A DNA stretch of 64,000 nucleotides from Vibrio sp. ES.051 (GCF_002563795.1 NZ_PDJL01000003.1:186001-250000), one strand, 5' to 3'. Positions 1 through 9,368 are shown, counted from the stretch's first letter. Notes: generated from the sequence alone by a model not told the origin. A program made the numbers and translations.

Positions 1-179
1 CCTGAATCACAGAGAATGGTCCCAGAGAGTGTTTTTTCACAATATTGAAAATCGATAAGATAGCAATCAGAGTGCAGTTTGGGTAATACATGCCTTCTTA
101 AAACATCACCATTTAACTGATGTATTTTGGCCTTCCAAGAGGTATGCGATTGTTCTAAATTAAATGCAATTTCTAACAT
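1..179 (-). CDS. Hypothetical protein, N-terminal part only
   Basis: An open frame starts at ATG 179 and runs without a stop off the left edge (59 codons visible, beginning MLEIAFNLEQSHTSWKAK). A good ribosome binding site (AGGAG) lies a few bases before the ATG. It contains several hydrophobic and aromatic residues and two cysteines, but I recognise no family. The start is well supported by the Shine-Dalgarno sequence; the function is unknown. Confidence 0.6.
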   Translation of the reverse strand, partial: MLEIAFNLEQSHTSWKAKIHQLNGDVLRRHVLPKLHSDCYLIDFQYCEKTLSGTILCDS

Positions 180-381
180 TTATTCTCCTGCGGTGTGATA
201 ATTTTTTCTTTATTGATCAATTGATACCAGTGCCTTTGACGGCCTGTTCTTCTTGTGGACATAAGTTTTCCTTTAAATAATTAAATAAATTGTACTGCTC
301 GTCTTATTTTAAGCAGTAGAATACCGAACCTGTTATTTAGGTTGAGTATTTTGTGGGGATAGATTTCGAAAAGGGGAGAGT

Positions 382-409
382 TTGGTGCAGCATGGGGATG
401 CTACACCAA
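382..409 (-). terminator. Terminator downstream of the cold shock gene
   Basis: Two 12-base arms (382-393 and 398-409) pair with one mismatch around a GGGG/CCCC loop. Read on the minus strand the hairpin follows the cold shock gene by about 11 bases and is followed by a pyrimidine-rich tail ending in TTTT. The tail is only moderately T-rich. Confidence 0.6.
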
Positions 410-420
410 GAAAAGCAGTC

Positions 421-630
421 TTATAGAGGAGAGACTTCAGTCGCTTGAGGACCTTTTTGACCTTGCTCTACATTGAAGCTTACTTTCTGACCTTCAGTTA
501 GGGTCTTGAAGCCATCAGCAACGATAGCGTTAAAGTGTACGAATACATCTTGACCGCCGTTGTCTTGAGATAGGAAACCGAAGCCTTTAGTTTCGTTAAA
601 CCATTTTACTGAACCAGTTACTTTAGACAT
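421..630 (-). CDS. cspA: Cold shock protein, CspA family
   Basis: A 69-residue single cold-shock domain, the normal length for the family. Both RNA-binding motifs are intact: RNP1-like KGFGFLS (residues 16-22) and RNP2-like VFVHF (29-33), and the N-terminus [18 protein letters not shown] is classic. CspA proteins bind single-stranded RNA and melt secondary structure after cold shock. The gene stands alone, has its own terminator, and is preceded by about 540 bases without a gene, consistent with the long structured 5' leader typical of cspA genes; I cannot place its promoter with certainty. Confidence 0.93.
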   Translation of the reverse strand: MSKVTGSVKWFNETKGFGFLSQDNGGQDVFVHFNAIVADGFKTLTEGQKVSFNVEQGQKGPQATEVSPL

Positions 631-1169
631 AAAAATACCTTTGAATTAAACATTAAAATTATGATTTGTTTGGTGGATCTTTTCTAAGCTATTGAATGTT
701 CAATCAAGAGGAAGTTGTACGCAGGTGTCTGAATTGGTGATTCAAGATTTTACTGAGAGGAAACTTAAACTAAATGTTGCATTAACAGCTCTCTTCTAAG
801 AGCCAAGGCACACTATACACCTTAACTAGGAAATAGCTACATTTATTTTTAATTATTTTATCCTTCAGTGACCTCAAGATATTTGGTCGAGCGAGAATAA
901 ATTTGGCTTGCAGATGCAATAATGATTTGCAGATCTGTTATTTAAATATTTTATTAGCTAAGTATATTGAACAAAACAGTTCAACCTAACCGTTTATAAG
1001 CGAGGGTTCTTTTTGTGTGACCGAGAACTGTATCTTTAAATCGTCTTTAGGCACAACCATGTTCGAAAAAATCGAATAACTAGCTCAAATGTATCCGCTC
1101 ATTATTTTTTTATCTTCAACTTACAATGAATTTATTCAGTCGGAGGAATTAGGGTTGAGGAGAGTAACA
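631..1169. other. Intergenic region between divergent cspA and pirin genes
   Basis: About 540 AT-rich bases without a convincing gene. It must carry the cspA promoter and probably a long cspA leader on the minus strand, and the pirin promoter on the plus strand. A small inverted repeat (TTCGA, six A, TCGAA) lies at about 1063-1076. An in-frame ATG at 1089 could extend the pirin protein by 27 residues, but it lacks a ribosome binding site and the extension does not look like pirin. Confidence 0.5.
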
Positions 1170-2018
1170 ATGAGTACCACTAGAGAGATTCGTCAGGTTA
1201 TGACCGCGCAACCAACCGCTGATGGAGATGGAGTGAAGATCCAGCGAGTGGCTGGTTTTAATAACACTAGTTTCTCACCATTCCTAATGATGGATGAATT
1301 GAAATCAGATGATAGCTCTGATTATATCGGTGGTTTTCCTCCTCACCCTCATCGTGGTATTGAAACACTCACTTATATGTTGAAAGGGCACTTTCAACAT
1401 CGTGATCATATGAATAACGTCGGGGAGCTTCGCTCTGGTGGCGCGCAATGGATGGCCGCTGGTCGTGGTGTTATTCACAGCGAAATGCCGATTATGCAAG
1501 AGGGTGAGTTACATGGCTTTCAAATTTGGATTAACCAACCAGCGAAAAATAAGATGCAACCCGCGCAATACCATGACTTGCAACCAGAAACGATCAATGA
1601 ATATGAGACAAAAGAAACAGGCGTGGTACGTGTGATCTCTGGTCTTCTAAATATTAATGGAGATAGTGTTCAAGGCCCGCTCACGGAAACAGGTGTAGAA
1701 GCCACTCTGGCTGACTGGCAACCTCATTGTGGAGCGAGCTTGAGTCTAGAGACAGACCCAAATCACAATATGATGGTTTATGTCTATAGAGGGTGTCTCG
1801 AGTTACAGCAGCGTGCGGTTAAGCAAGGTGAAATGGCCATTTTATCTAAAGGTGAAGTGGTTGAATTGAAGGCCAAGGATAATAGCGGCGTATTGATTTT
1901 TATTGGTGAGCCCATTAATGAGCCTGTGGTTCATTACGGTCCCTTTGTGATGAACAGTATGCAAGAAATCGAGCAAGCAATCCAAGACTACAATTCTGGG
2001 GTGTTCGAAACTTATTAA
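1170..2018 (+). CDS. Pirin family protein
   Basis: A 282-residue bicupin. The pirin metal site is visible: PPHPHRGIETLTY supplies two histidines and the H/E pair is in the segment GRGVIHSEMP. Pirins are cytoplasmic iron-binding proteins; some act as quercetin dioxygenases or as redox sensors, so the reaction here is not certain. I chose ATG 1170 because GAGGAGAG lies just upstream and the next residues (MSTTREIRQV) match the usual pirin N-terminus; an upstream in-frame ATG at 1089 has no such site. A strong terminator follows 90 bases downstream, so it is probably a single-gene unit. Confidence 0.88.
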   Translation: MSTTREIRQVMTAQPTADGDGVKIQRVAGFNNTSFSPFLMMDELKSDDSSDYIGGFPPHPHRGIETLTYMLKGHFQHRDHMNNVGELRSGGAQWMAAGRGVIHSEMPIMQEGELHGFQIWINQPAKNKMQPAQYHDLQPETINEYETKETGVVRVISGLLNINGDSVQGPLTETGVEATLADWQPHCGASLSLETDPNHNMMVYVYRGCLELQQRAVKQGEMAILSKGEVVELKAKDNSGVLIFIGEPINEPVVHYGPFVMNSMQEIEQAIQDYNSGVFETY

Positions 2019-2107
2019 ATTCAGCCTAACTATGAAAAATTTTAAGCCTGATCATTGGGCTTGACCTAAAGCAAATACGATAATCCACTGCCTTCGAATT
2101 TGTGTTC

Positions 2108-2134
2108 GCCACGTTTAAACAACGTGGCTTTTTT
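2108..2134 (+). terminator. Rho-independent terminator after pirin gene
   Basis: A perfect 8-bp stem GCCACGTT / AACGTGGC with a 5-base loop is followed directly by six T residues (2129-2134). Confidence 0.85.
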
Positions 2135-2274
2135 ATCTCAGGGTTATCATGGGTGCCGTTTGAGCTAAGTCACTCACTTATCCATAGTAGCGTTATCATA
2201 CCCACCACTTTTTCTGCTTTAACGACTGGGTAATCTTGGTCAATAAATAAAAATTCAAAAAAATTATTAATGTT

Positions 2275-3189
2275 CTAAGAAGCCATTGCTTTTGTTTCTA
2301 GGTCTTTTGCACCACGTAGCATAGCTTCAATCAACTCACCGGCATTAAACTTCTCAAGCGCTTCGTGAGCGCCCACTTGATGCGCTCTGTCGACACAGAT
2401 CTCACTCGATAATGACGTGTGCAAAATACGGTATGAACGATTCAGTGCCGAGTCATTTTGTACTTCAAATGCCAATTCGTAGCCATCAAGGCCGGGCATT
2501 TCAATGTCACTCACCAGCATATCCACAGGACGATGAGCTTCAGCCTCACTTTTCATGAGTTGCAATGCATCTAAGCCATTTTTACAGATTTGATAAGCAA
2601 TATTAATGCTATCAAGCGCGTCACAAAGTTGCTTACGAGCTATTGAGGAATCATCGACCAACAAAATGCTGAGTGCTTTTAGACGTTCTCGTTCAACATC
2701 CGTTAGCATCGGAATCTTTGAGTTTTCATATTGTGGATAAATTTTTGAGAGTAGGAGTTCAACATCTAGCATTTGAACCGTTTTATCTTCGTAGCGAGTA
2801 ATACCCGTCACGAAAATGTTTTTGCCCGCACTTACTGGTGGTGTTTCAATGGCTTTCCAGTCGCACTCAATGATCTTCTCGATACTACGAACCATAAATG
2901 CAACCACCGTTCGCAAACAGTCGGTCACGATAAGGTAGCAGTTCTTATACTCTTCTTCACTGATTGGACGAAAGCCCACAGCGGCAGACATATCGATCAC
3001 CGGCACGGTTAAATTACGAATGGTAACCGTACCAATCACATGATGGTGTGAGTAGGGGATCTTAGTGGTGGGCATGTAAGGTACAATTTCACGGACTTTT
3101 AGTGTGCCTATCGCGAAGCTCTGTTGCAGGGTGAGTTTGAACATCAACATGCCCTGTGATTGATTCGCCTTACTAACGACTTTTGCCAT
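2275..3189 (-). CDS. CheV-like chemotaxis protein (CheW domain plus receiver)
   Basis: 304 residues: a CheW-like coupling domain at about 10-160 followed by a response-regulator receiver at about 173-297. The receiver has the acidic pair D179-D180 in ILLVDDSS and the likely phosphorylation site D228 in VSDIEMPGLDG, with the usual switch threonine/serine region (HTSLS). CheV proteins couple chemoreceptors to CheA and are adjusted by CheA phosphorylation. Vibrios carry several cheV copies; this one is not near other chemotaxis genes. ATG 3189 has AAGG about 9 bases upstream. Confidence 0.85.
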   Translation of the reverse strand: MAKVVSKANQSQGMLMFKLTLQQSFAIGTLKVREIVPYMPTTKIPYSHHHVIGTVTIRNLTVPVIDMSAAVGFRPISEEEYKNCYLIVTDCLRTVVAFMVRSIEKIIECDWKAIETPPVSAGKNIFVTGITRYEDKTVQMLDVELLLSKIYPQYENSKIPMLTDVERERLKALSILLVDDSSIARKQLCDALDSINIAYQICKNGLDALQLMKSEAEAHRPVDMLVSDIEMPGLDGYELAFEVQNDSALNRSYRILHTSLSSEICVDRAHQVGAHEALEKFNAGELIEAMLRGAKDLETKAMAS

Positions 3190-3442
3190 GGAATAACCTT
3201 ATAAATACCACCAATTTGTGTCTAATCTAATCTTATAAAGCAACCGCTTCAACTATCGGAGAGATAAATGTGAGCTTTTTAGACAATCTATGAATTTATA
3301 GCGACTAATTGAGCAGGATTTGGCTGTGTTTTAAGCTATTTTTGTAGAAGGTTCGATGAGCGTTGCTCTTGAGATGAGAAATGCTTGGCGAGTTTAGAGC
3401 GGATGGGTACACTTGCGTAAACAGAATCGTGAGAGAGAAAAA

Positions 3443-3721
3443 ATGGCAAATACAGCAGCCGCATTACACATTCTTGTGAAGCACAAAGAGCAAGCAGAAG
3501 ATATTATCAAGCAACTAAAAAAAGGGGCGAAGTTTCAGACATTAGCGAAGAAATATTCGACTTGTCCATCCGGTAAGCGAGGTGGTGATCTTGGGGAGTT
3601 TCGCCGCGGTCAAATGGTGCCTCAGTTCGACAAAGTCTGCTTTTCTGGAGAAGTTCTGACGCCACAGTTAGTCAAAACCAAGTTTGGTTGGCATGTGGTG
3701 AAGGTATTATATAGGACGTAG
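3443..3721 (+). CDS. ppiC: Peptidyl-prolyl cis-trans isomerase C (parvulin)
   Basis: A 92-residue stand-alone parvulin domain, closely matching E. coli PpiC in length and sequence ([42 protein letters not shown]). It speeds cis-trans isomerisation of peptide bonds before proline in the cytoplasm; there is no signal peptide. I start at ATG 3443, preceded by a GAGAGA-type binding site and aligning with the family N-terminus; the frame is open 10 codons further upstream but those residues are not conserved. Confidence 0.93.
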   Translation: MANTAAALHILVKHKEQAEDIIKQLKKGAKFQTLAKKYSTCPSGKRGGDLGEFRRGQMVPQFDKVCFSGEVLTPQLVKTKFGWHVVKVLYRT

Positions 3722-4122
3722 ATTTCGGGTAGATAGTATAGGTTGAATTCTGAACACCTTAAACCTTATCGATTCGATGTCGATTTTTATACGAGTTAAA
3801 AATGGCAGACACGATTTGAGCTGTCATTTTATCATCGATTCGCTGTGACTAATTGGTTGGCGAAAATAGTCCCGGCATCAAGTTTGATTTATAGCGACTT
3901 AGGTTTAAAGAAATCGCGTTATTAAAGGTCTCATCGTAGTACTTAGGATTACAATAGCTTAGGAGCATCAGTCGTTTCTAAGTTCTAGCTATAAACAAAA
4001 TTCGTTTTTTTAATGTGGGTAAGATAATCCTTACTCATATGCGATATGCCGTGCTGATGGGAAGAATCGGTATGGCTCTTCTGCATCCTCTTTAACCATT
4101 AAAAAAGTTGAGAATTTTAATA
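3722..4122. other. Intergenic region after ppiC
   Basis: About 400 bases without a credible gene. A weak hairpin at 3799-3830 (AAAATGGCAG pairing with CTGTCATTTT, one mismatch, 12-base loop) ending in TTTT could terminate ppiC. Nothing else stands out. Confidence 0.35.
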
Positions 4123-4344
4123 TTATCGGCGAACCTCTTCGAACTCGCCTTCAATCGCATCCGGTTTTCCTGTATTAAACTCATACTCTTTATGTACTTC
4201 CTTCTGCATTCGTTTCACGCGCTTTTCAATGCGCTTACCAGCAATTAGTGCCGCAATGGTCAATGGAATCGCGATGATCAGGCTAAAAACTAATGTAAAA
4301 AAGCCGATAATCAATGCAAGTGCTGTAACGATAATCCGATTCAT
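4123..4344 (-). CDS. Small membrane protein with acidic tail
   Basis: 73 residues, not assigned to a family. Residues 4-36 are a continuous hydrophobic stretch long enough for one or two membrane spans (IIVTALALIIGFFTLVFSLI), followed by a strongly basic helix (KRIEKRVKRMQKEVHKEY) and an acidic C-terminus (IEGEFEEV). The pattern suggests a small inner-membrane protein with a cytoplasmic tail. It starts at ATG 4344 with GAGAGG upstream and is transcribed alone, downstream of and in the same direction as the dehydrogenase gene but separated by a strong terminator. Confidence 0.7.
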   Translation of the reverse strand: MNRIIVTALALIIGFFTLVFSLIIAIPLTIAALIAGKRIEKRVKRMQKEVHKEYEFNTGKPDAIEGEFEEVRR

Positions 4345-4453
4345 AATGTTGACCTCTCTATTCGTCTATGTGTTTAGATTAACGCTGTATAGATGAATGA
4401 AACATGAACAATCTACAGGATTTTGTCTGGAAAGTGTTAAATGGCTTAAAACG

Positions 4454-4479
4454 AAAAAACGCCTGAGGTGATCAGGCGT
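4454..4479 (-). terminator. Rho-independent terminator of the dehydrogenase gene
   Basis: A perfect 8-bp stem ACGCCTGA / TCAGGCGT with a 5-base loop; read on the minus strand it is followed by a run of T (complement of the A run 4454-4459). Confidence 0.85.
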
Positions 4480-4565
4480 AGAAACGGGGGGAATAAATAT
4501 TAGTACTGCGCTTTAACGCTTATTATAAAGAACAAATGTTAGATATTGTCCGTTACGTTATGTGG

Positions 4566-6020
4566 TTAACGTTGTGGAGCAAAGTTCACCTGAGGGAATG
4601 TTTGGTAACGAACACCCATCATTTGTTCCATACAGTGCACGACTTGGCAGCTGTAACCGAATTCGTTGTCATACCAAATATACAGTACACAACGTTTATC
4701 TTGCGCAATCGTTGCCTGTCCATCAACCACACCTGCATGGCGAGAGCCAACCAAATCTGTCGATACGATTTCAGTTGAATCTGTATAGTCAATCTGCGCT
4801 GAAAGCTCAGAGTTCAGTGCTATTTCACGCAGGTAGTCATTGAGTGAATCACGGTCAACATCTTCACCTAGGTTAAGGTTCGCCACTGCCATTGATACGT
4901 TTGGTGTCGGTACGCGAATCGAATTGCCTGTTAACTTACCAGCGAGCTCAGGCAGCGCTTTGGCAACGGCTTTTGCAGCCCCTGTTGAGGTCAGAACCAT
5001 GTTCAGAGAAGCACTACGTCCACGACGGTCACCGGAATGGAAGTTGTCGATCAAGTTTTGGTCGTTCGTGTATGAGTGAACGGTTTCTATGTGACCTGAA
5101 AGTACACCGTACTTGTCATGTAATGCTTTTAGTACTGGTGTTATTGCGTTAGTCGTACAACTCGCGGCAGAGATAATAGTGTCATCTTCTTGAATAACCG
5201 ACTCATTAACACCAAATACTACGTTCTTAATGTCGCCCTTACCCGGCGCGGTTAATAGAACTTTCTCTGCCCCTTTACTGGCGAGATGTTGGCTTAGGCC
5301 TTCTGTATCACGCCAAACTCCTGTGTTATCGACAATAAGTGCGTTGTTAATCCCGTAAGTTGTGTAGTCTATTTCACTAGGATTGTTCGCGTAGATAATT
5401 TGGATGTAGTTACCATTTACAATCAGTGCTTTACGTTGTTCATCAATAACGATGCTACCATTAAACTGGCCATGTACAGAGTCACGACGTAGTAAGCTAG
5501 CACGTTTCTCTAAATCACCTTTTTTACCACCACGCACTACGATCGCACGCAGTCGTAATGGGTAACCTGGACCACTTTTCTCGATGAGTAGACGGGTCAA
5601 TAGTCGACCTATGCGACCAAAACCGTAAAGCACCACATTGCGAGCTTTAAGTGATGAGTCTGCATCGCGCGCACCGTCAAGAGCCGTGATAAGGAAGTCA
5701 TTTAGGGCTGACGCATCTTCGTGTTCATTCCAATACTTAGTCGCCAATTGGCCAACATCGACTCGGCATGAAGAGATGCTCATCTCACAAAGCGCTTGGA
5801 TGATAGGCATTGTATGCTCAAGCGAAAGCGGATTACCTGTGTAACGTCTTGCTACGCGGTGAGTTTTGAGAATGTCTATCGTAGTCGCGTTGATAAGCGT
5901 CTTACCAAACAGAACCACTTCGATTCCTTTTTGACGATATAGCTTACCAATAAGAGGGGAAATAGATTCAGCAATCGTTTGGCTAGTTTGCCAATCTTGG
6001 AGATATTTCTCTGGACTCAT
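4566..6020 (-). CDS. Glyceraldehyde-3-phosphate dehydrogenase, long form
   Basis: 484 residues, about 150 longer than the classical GapA. The extra length is an N-terminal extension of about 125 residues; the NAD-binding fold begins at VVLYGFGRIGRLLTRLL, and the catalytic cysteine is C288 in SAASCTTNAITP, with the usual histidine region downstream (TGAAKAVAKALPEL, the substrate loop). It oxidises glyceraldehyde 3-phosphate to 1,3-bisphosphoglycerate. Long forms of this kind occur in Vibrio and Pseudomonas beside a normal GapA and may serve gluconeogenic growth; that role is inference. Single gene with its own terminator. Confidence 0.9.
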   Translation of the reverse strand: MSPEKYLQDWQTSQTIAESISPLIGKLYRQKGIEVVLFGKTLINATTIDILKTHRVARRYTGNPLSLEHTMPIIQALCEMSISSCRVDVGQLATKYWNEHEDASALNDFLITALDGARDADSSLKARNVVLYGFGRIGRLLTRLLIEKSGPGYPLRLRAIVVRGGKKGDLEKRASLLRRDSVHGQFNGSIVIDEQRKALIVNGNYIQIIYANNPSEIDYTTYGINNALIVDNTGVWRDTEGLSQHLASKGAEKVLLTAPGKGDIKNVVFGVNESVIQEDDTIISAASCTTNAITPVLKALHDKYGVLSGHIETVHSYTNDQNLIDNFHSGDRRGRSASLNMVLTSTGAAKAVAKALPELAGKLTGNSIRVPTPNVSMAVANLNLGEDVDRDSLNDYLREIALNSELSAQIDYTDSTEIVSTDLVGSRHAGVVDGQATIAQDKRCVLYIWYDNEFGYSCQVVHCMEQMMGVRYQTFPQVNFAPQR

Positions 6021-6657
6021 TGTTGTATTGGACCTTTCACGTTTGGGGGCTAACCATACTCTCTACAATTGCCTCTGCAGGAGAATGCAAGAGTATGTAA
6101 TCGGGTTGTAATAGTTATGTGCCAGATTCTACGGTGGGAGGTCTTATTCTGCTAGGAAAATTAAATCTAGTGAAAAACACTATTTCATCGTTTAATAATG
6201 GTGGATTAATATGGCTAAAGCGGCGGATTTCACATATTGACATTTAGGAAAGAGTTGGCTTTTTTCGCGATGATAACGAATAACTTCAAAGTGTTGCTGT
6301 AATAATCACTAATAAACTTGCACTTTAATGTGACTGGAATCCTCAAGGCAACTTAATAAGTAAACATCCTGAGAGGATCTGACCTTACAAAGTGTTGGTT
6401 CTTAGGGATCAGAGAAATTTGATTGCTTTTGTTTTTTCTTAAGATCAAAAAATATGCGTTACATCACAATTCTTGCTTTGCTGTTAGATGAGTAAATAAC
6501 CAAAGAAACCCAATCATTTATACGTATTAATTGAAGCCGTAACTCATCAGACTGAGCAACTCGTAACTCAAATTAATGAGCAAAAGAATTTTGGTGACAT
6601 TGTCACTTATAGTGTATCTACCCCCAGAGACTAAGCCTTTCGAATCGATCAACGAAT
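6021..6657. other. Intergenic region upstream of the dehydrogenase gene
   Basis: Gene-free and AT-rich. It must carry the promoter of the leftward dehydrogenase gene. Short open frames in this stretch are broken by stops. At about 6505-6632 a reading frame with protein-like composition (VLIEAVTHQTEQLVTQINEQ) runs between two stops and may belong to the decayed gene annotated next, but it has no start codon of its own. Confidence 0.35.
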
Positions 6658-6797
6658 ATTGACCGCTATGAAAGAGAGACGTCGATGGGACAAGACAACT
6701 GGACGAAAAACGCAAAGACTATTGCCATTAAATGAGTGTGTTAGCCGCCATCATCTAATATTTCGCTGTAGGGATGGATGCCTATTTATCTAAACCG
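6658..6797 (+). pseudogene. Probable remnant of a response-regulator receiver domain
   Basis: In two plus-strand frames there are fragments resembling the second half of a receiver domain of hybrid sensor kinases: IDRYE at 6658 (compare MDGYE), TIAIK at about 6718 (compare IIALTA), then after a frameshift VGMDAYLSKPY at 6768-6800 (compare AAGMDAYLSKP). The spacing from the IAI segment to GMDA is 50 bases, close to the 54 expected. Stops (TGA, TAG) interrupt both frames. I infer a decayed hybrid kinase or response regulator gene. The individual matches are short, so this could be chance. Confidence 0.4.
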
Positions 6798-6906
6798 TAT
6801 AAATCGAACCCGTGATTTGAGTTGTTTAATGAACCAAAGATTGCTTAAATCGCGCCAACCAGCCGAAATTATTTTTGGCTCTTAGACGCAAATAAAAGGA
6901 AGTGAC

Positions 6907-7890
6907 ATGTTTAAGCTCGCTGTTATCGGTACAAACTGGATCTCTCAACAATTCGTTGAAGCGGCAATTCAAACAGAGCAGTTTTGTCTAAAAGCGGTGT
7001 ATTCGAGAGATATTGAGAAAGCGCGTTTGTTTGGGACACCTTATGACGCGGAGATTTATTATGATAGTCTCGAGGCGTTGGGAGATGATGCCGAGATTGA
7101 CGCAGTATATATTGCGAGTCCGAACTCATTTCATGCCCCACAAGCGATACAGATGCTAAAGGCGGGCAAACACGTTATCTGTGAAAAGCCAATGGCGTCA
7201 AACTATGCTTTAGCTCAGGCGATGTTTCAATGCGCGGAAGAAAATAATGTCGTTCTTTTTGAAGCGTTCATGTCGCCATACACGCCAAACTTTAATGTCT
7301 TGAAAGAAAGTATCCCGTCAATTGCGCCATTGAGGCACGCCACGATTAATTATTGCCAATATTCTTCTAGATACCAAAAGTATTTAAACGGTGAAAACCC
7401 AAATACGTTTAACCCAGAGTTTTCGAACGGATCCATTATGGATATTGGCTATTATTGCGTAGGTTCTGCTGTTGAGTTGTTTGGAGAGCCTAAAGCGATT
7501 CAAGCGAGTGCTCATGTTTTGACTTCTGGTGTGGATGGGTGCGGCAGTGTGACATTGGCGTACGACGGCTTCAACGTCAACCTGTTACATTCTAAAGTCA
7601 GTGACTCATTGATTCCAAGTGAATTTCAAGGCGAGCAAGGCAGCATTCTTGTCGATATGATTGCAACAGGCCGAGATATAGAACGCAAGCTCAGAGGTAG
7701 AGAAAAAGAAACACTGACATTACCTCAAACAGAAAACCACATGTTTTATGAAGCACAAGCCTTTGCTAAGCAACTTCAACTAGGAGTGATTGATCCTCAA
7801 ATGAAACAGCGCTCATTGACAGTTGCAAAAGTATTAACGGAAGTGAGAAGACAAACAGGCGTCATTTTTCCTGCCGATCAACAAGCGTAA
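6907..7890 (+). CDS. Gfo/Idh/MocA family oxidoreductase
   Basis: 327 residues with an N-terminal NAD(P)-binding Rossmann fold (LAVIGTNWISQQF; the third glycine position is replaced, which is common in this branch) and the family signature AGKHVICEKPMASN at about 88-101, whose lysine is catalytic in relatives. The C-terminal half is the alpha/beta substrate domain. The family acts on sugars, inositol or related polyols; the substrate here cannot be told. AAAGGAAG precedes ATG 6907. A bidirectional terminator separates it from the convergent MATE gene. Confidence 0.88.
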   Translation: MFKLAVIGTNWISQQFVEAAIQTEQFCLKAVYSRDIEKARLFGTPYDAEIYYDSLEALGDDAEIDAVYIASPNSFHAPQAIQMLKAGKHVICEKPMASNYALAQAMFQCAEENNVVLFEAFMSPYTPNFNVLKESIPSIAPLRHATINYCQYSSRYQKYLNGENPNTFNPEFSNGSIMDIGYYCVGSAVELFGEPKAIQASAHVLTSGVDGCGSVTLAYDGFNVNLLHSKVSDSLIPSEFQGEQGSILVDMIATGRDIERKLRGREKETLTLPQTENHMFYEAQAFAKQLQLGVIDPQMKQRSLTVAKVLTEVRRQTGVIFPADQQA

Positions 7891-7919
7891 GTAGTTAGTT
7901 GGTTTCAGCGCTTATGAAA

Positions 7920-7943
7920 AAGCCCTCAATTGAGGGCTTTTCT
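7920..7943. terminator. Bidirectional terminator
   Basis: A loopless palindrome AAGCCCTCAA / TTGAGGGCTT (7920-7939) flanked by A on the left and TTTT on the right. It lies between convergent genes and can serve both. Confidence 0.8.
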
Positions 7944-7962
7944 GTTGGTCGCCGTGTGAAAG

Positions 7963-9300
7963 TTAAGTGGTCGCTTGGTGTGAAGCCAGCGTTTGTATTG
8001 TTTTCCGGTATGTCAGGTATGCAGACATGCCAGCCATCATGTTGCCAATACACGCACCCAAAAGAATACCTCGTATCCCGGCCATTTGAGCGCCTACCCA
8101 TAAGCATGGTAGGAAAAATACAAACAAGCGCAAAGCTGAAATAGTTAATGCGGTGTAAGATTTCCCTAGTGCATTACATAGAGAAACCATGAGCATACAC
8201 ACGCCTAATGAACCTAAGCTGATAGGTACAATCATTAAATGCATCTCTAAAACTTGCTCGACTTGACCATCACTTGTCATTAATAACGCTAGCGGGTTGG
8301 CGATGACAAATGTAATCACTGCGATTAAGAGCTGGAAACCTAGAATGAACTTTACCGCAATACTGACTAGCGATTGAATGTCCTGATAGTTTTTCGCCCC
8401 CAGTAATCGCCCAACCATCGGAGGCATAGACATGGTTAACGCTAAAACAGAGACGATCGCGAAAAATTCGTAACGAGATCCTAAAGCCCAGGCGGCAACA
8501 GCAGCAGTACCAAAACTAGCTAAGAGCTTAGTTGCTAACATAGACGATAGTGGAGGGAGCAGTTGGCTGATCATCGCAGGCCCCATAATATTCCCGATAG
8601 AAGCAACACTTTTGATAACGTTCAGATCTTGCCATTGTGTGGTTGCCCAGTGATGCTTTTTCACGCGGGGAGCAACCACTAAAATACCAAAGCCAAACGC
8701 GACAATGGTGGCGATCGCGGCGCCATTAATGCCTAGATCTAAGGTGAAAATAAACAGGGGATCGAGGACTAAATTTACTCCACTGGTTACCATCATCATT
8801 GTGCCTGGCAACATCGTGTTTCCATTGGCTCGGCAAATGCTGTAATAGAAATACAAAACAGCCCCTGTCCATGAGCTTAGTAACCACCAAGGCCAGTAAC
8901 TATCGATGATAGGCATTACTGAATCTGGTGCGCTTAATAGAGATAAAATTGGGTAGCGTAAAAGCCAAATTAAACCGCTAAATACCGCCACACCAATCGA
9001 GCCAATCATCAACACTAAGCCACCTAATTGTTTAGCATAGCGACTTTCGTTTGCTCCTAGGGCTTTCGATATTACGGCAGTCGTCGCGATACCTAAACCG
9101 ACTTGAATACCGATGATGACCATTTGAAGTGGAAGGGTAAAACCCTGCGCGGCCAAAGGCAAAACACCAAGTTGGCCGATAAATGCACTGTCCACAAGTT
9201 GAAAGCTCATTAATGACAATACGCCAAAGAGCATGGGCCAAGTCATAGTGAACAATTGCTTAGCAAGTGCGGGTTGTGTGCTAGTCGTAGTTGAGGACAT
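7963..9300 (-). CDS. MATE family efflux transporter
   Basis: 445 residues from ATG 9300 (460 if the upstream in-frame ATG at 9345 is used; neither has a strong ribosome binding site, and homologous sequence begins near QLFTMTWPMLFGVLS). About 12 hydrophobic segments make a multi-antimicrobial-extrusion transporter, which uses a sodium or proton gradient to export cationic compounds across the inner membrane. The family's duplicated N- and C-halves are recognisable (PMLFGVLSLMSFQLVDSAFIG; IMGPAMISQLLPPLSS). Substrate unknown. Confidence 0.9.
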   Translation of the reverse strand: MSSTTTSTQPALAKQLFTMTWPMLFGVLSLMSFQLVDSAFIGQLGVLPLAAQGFTLPLQMVIIGIQVGLGIATTAVISKALGANESRYAKQLGGLVLMIGSIGVAVFSGLIWLLRYPILSLLSAPDSVMPIIDSYWPWWLLSSWTGAVLYFYYSICRANGNTMLPGTMMMVTSGVNLVLDPLFIFTLDLGINGAAIATIVAFGFGILVVAPRVKKHHWATTQWQDLNVIKSVASIGNIMGPAMISQLLPPLSSMLATKLLASFGTAAVAAWALGSRYEFFAIVSVLALTMSMPPMVGRLLGAKNYQDIQSLVSIAVKFILGFQLLIAVITFVIANPLALLMTSDGQVEQVLEMHLMIVPISLGSLGVCMLMVSLCNALGKSYTALTISALRLFVFFLPCLWVGAQMAGIRGILLGACIGNMMAGMSAYLTYRKTIQTLASHQATT

Positions 9301-9368
9301 AGAAAGCTGGATATGTTGAAAATAATAATTAGATATATTGTACACGTCGCTTTGTTCGGAAACAAAAT

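Noticed and set aside
1089..1169. 27-codon extension of the pirin gene
   Set aside because: No ribosome binding site and no resemblance to pirin; ATG 1170 has both.
4562..5152. Several 79-93 codon plus-strand frames inside the dehydrogenase gene
   Set aside because: They are antisense to a conserved enzyme and lack ribosome binding sites.
6527..6715. 62-codon minus-strand frame
   Set aside because: No ribosome binding site and it lies antisense to the decayed receiver remnant.
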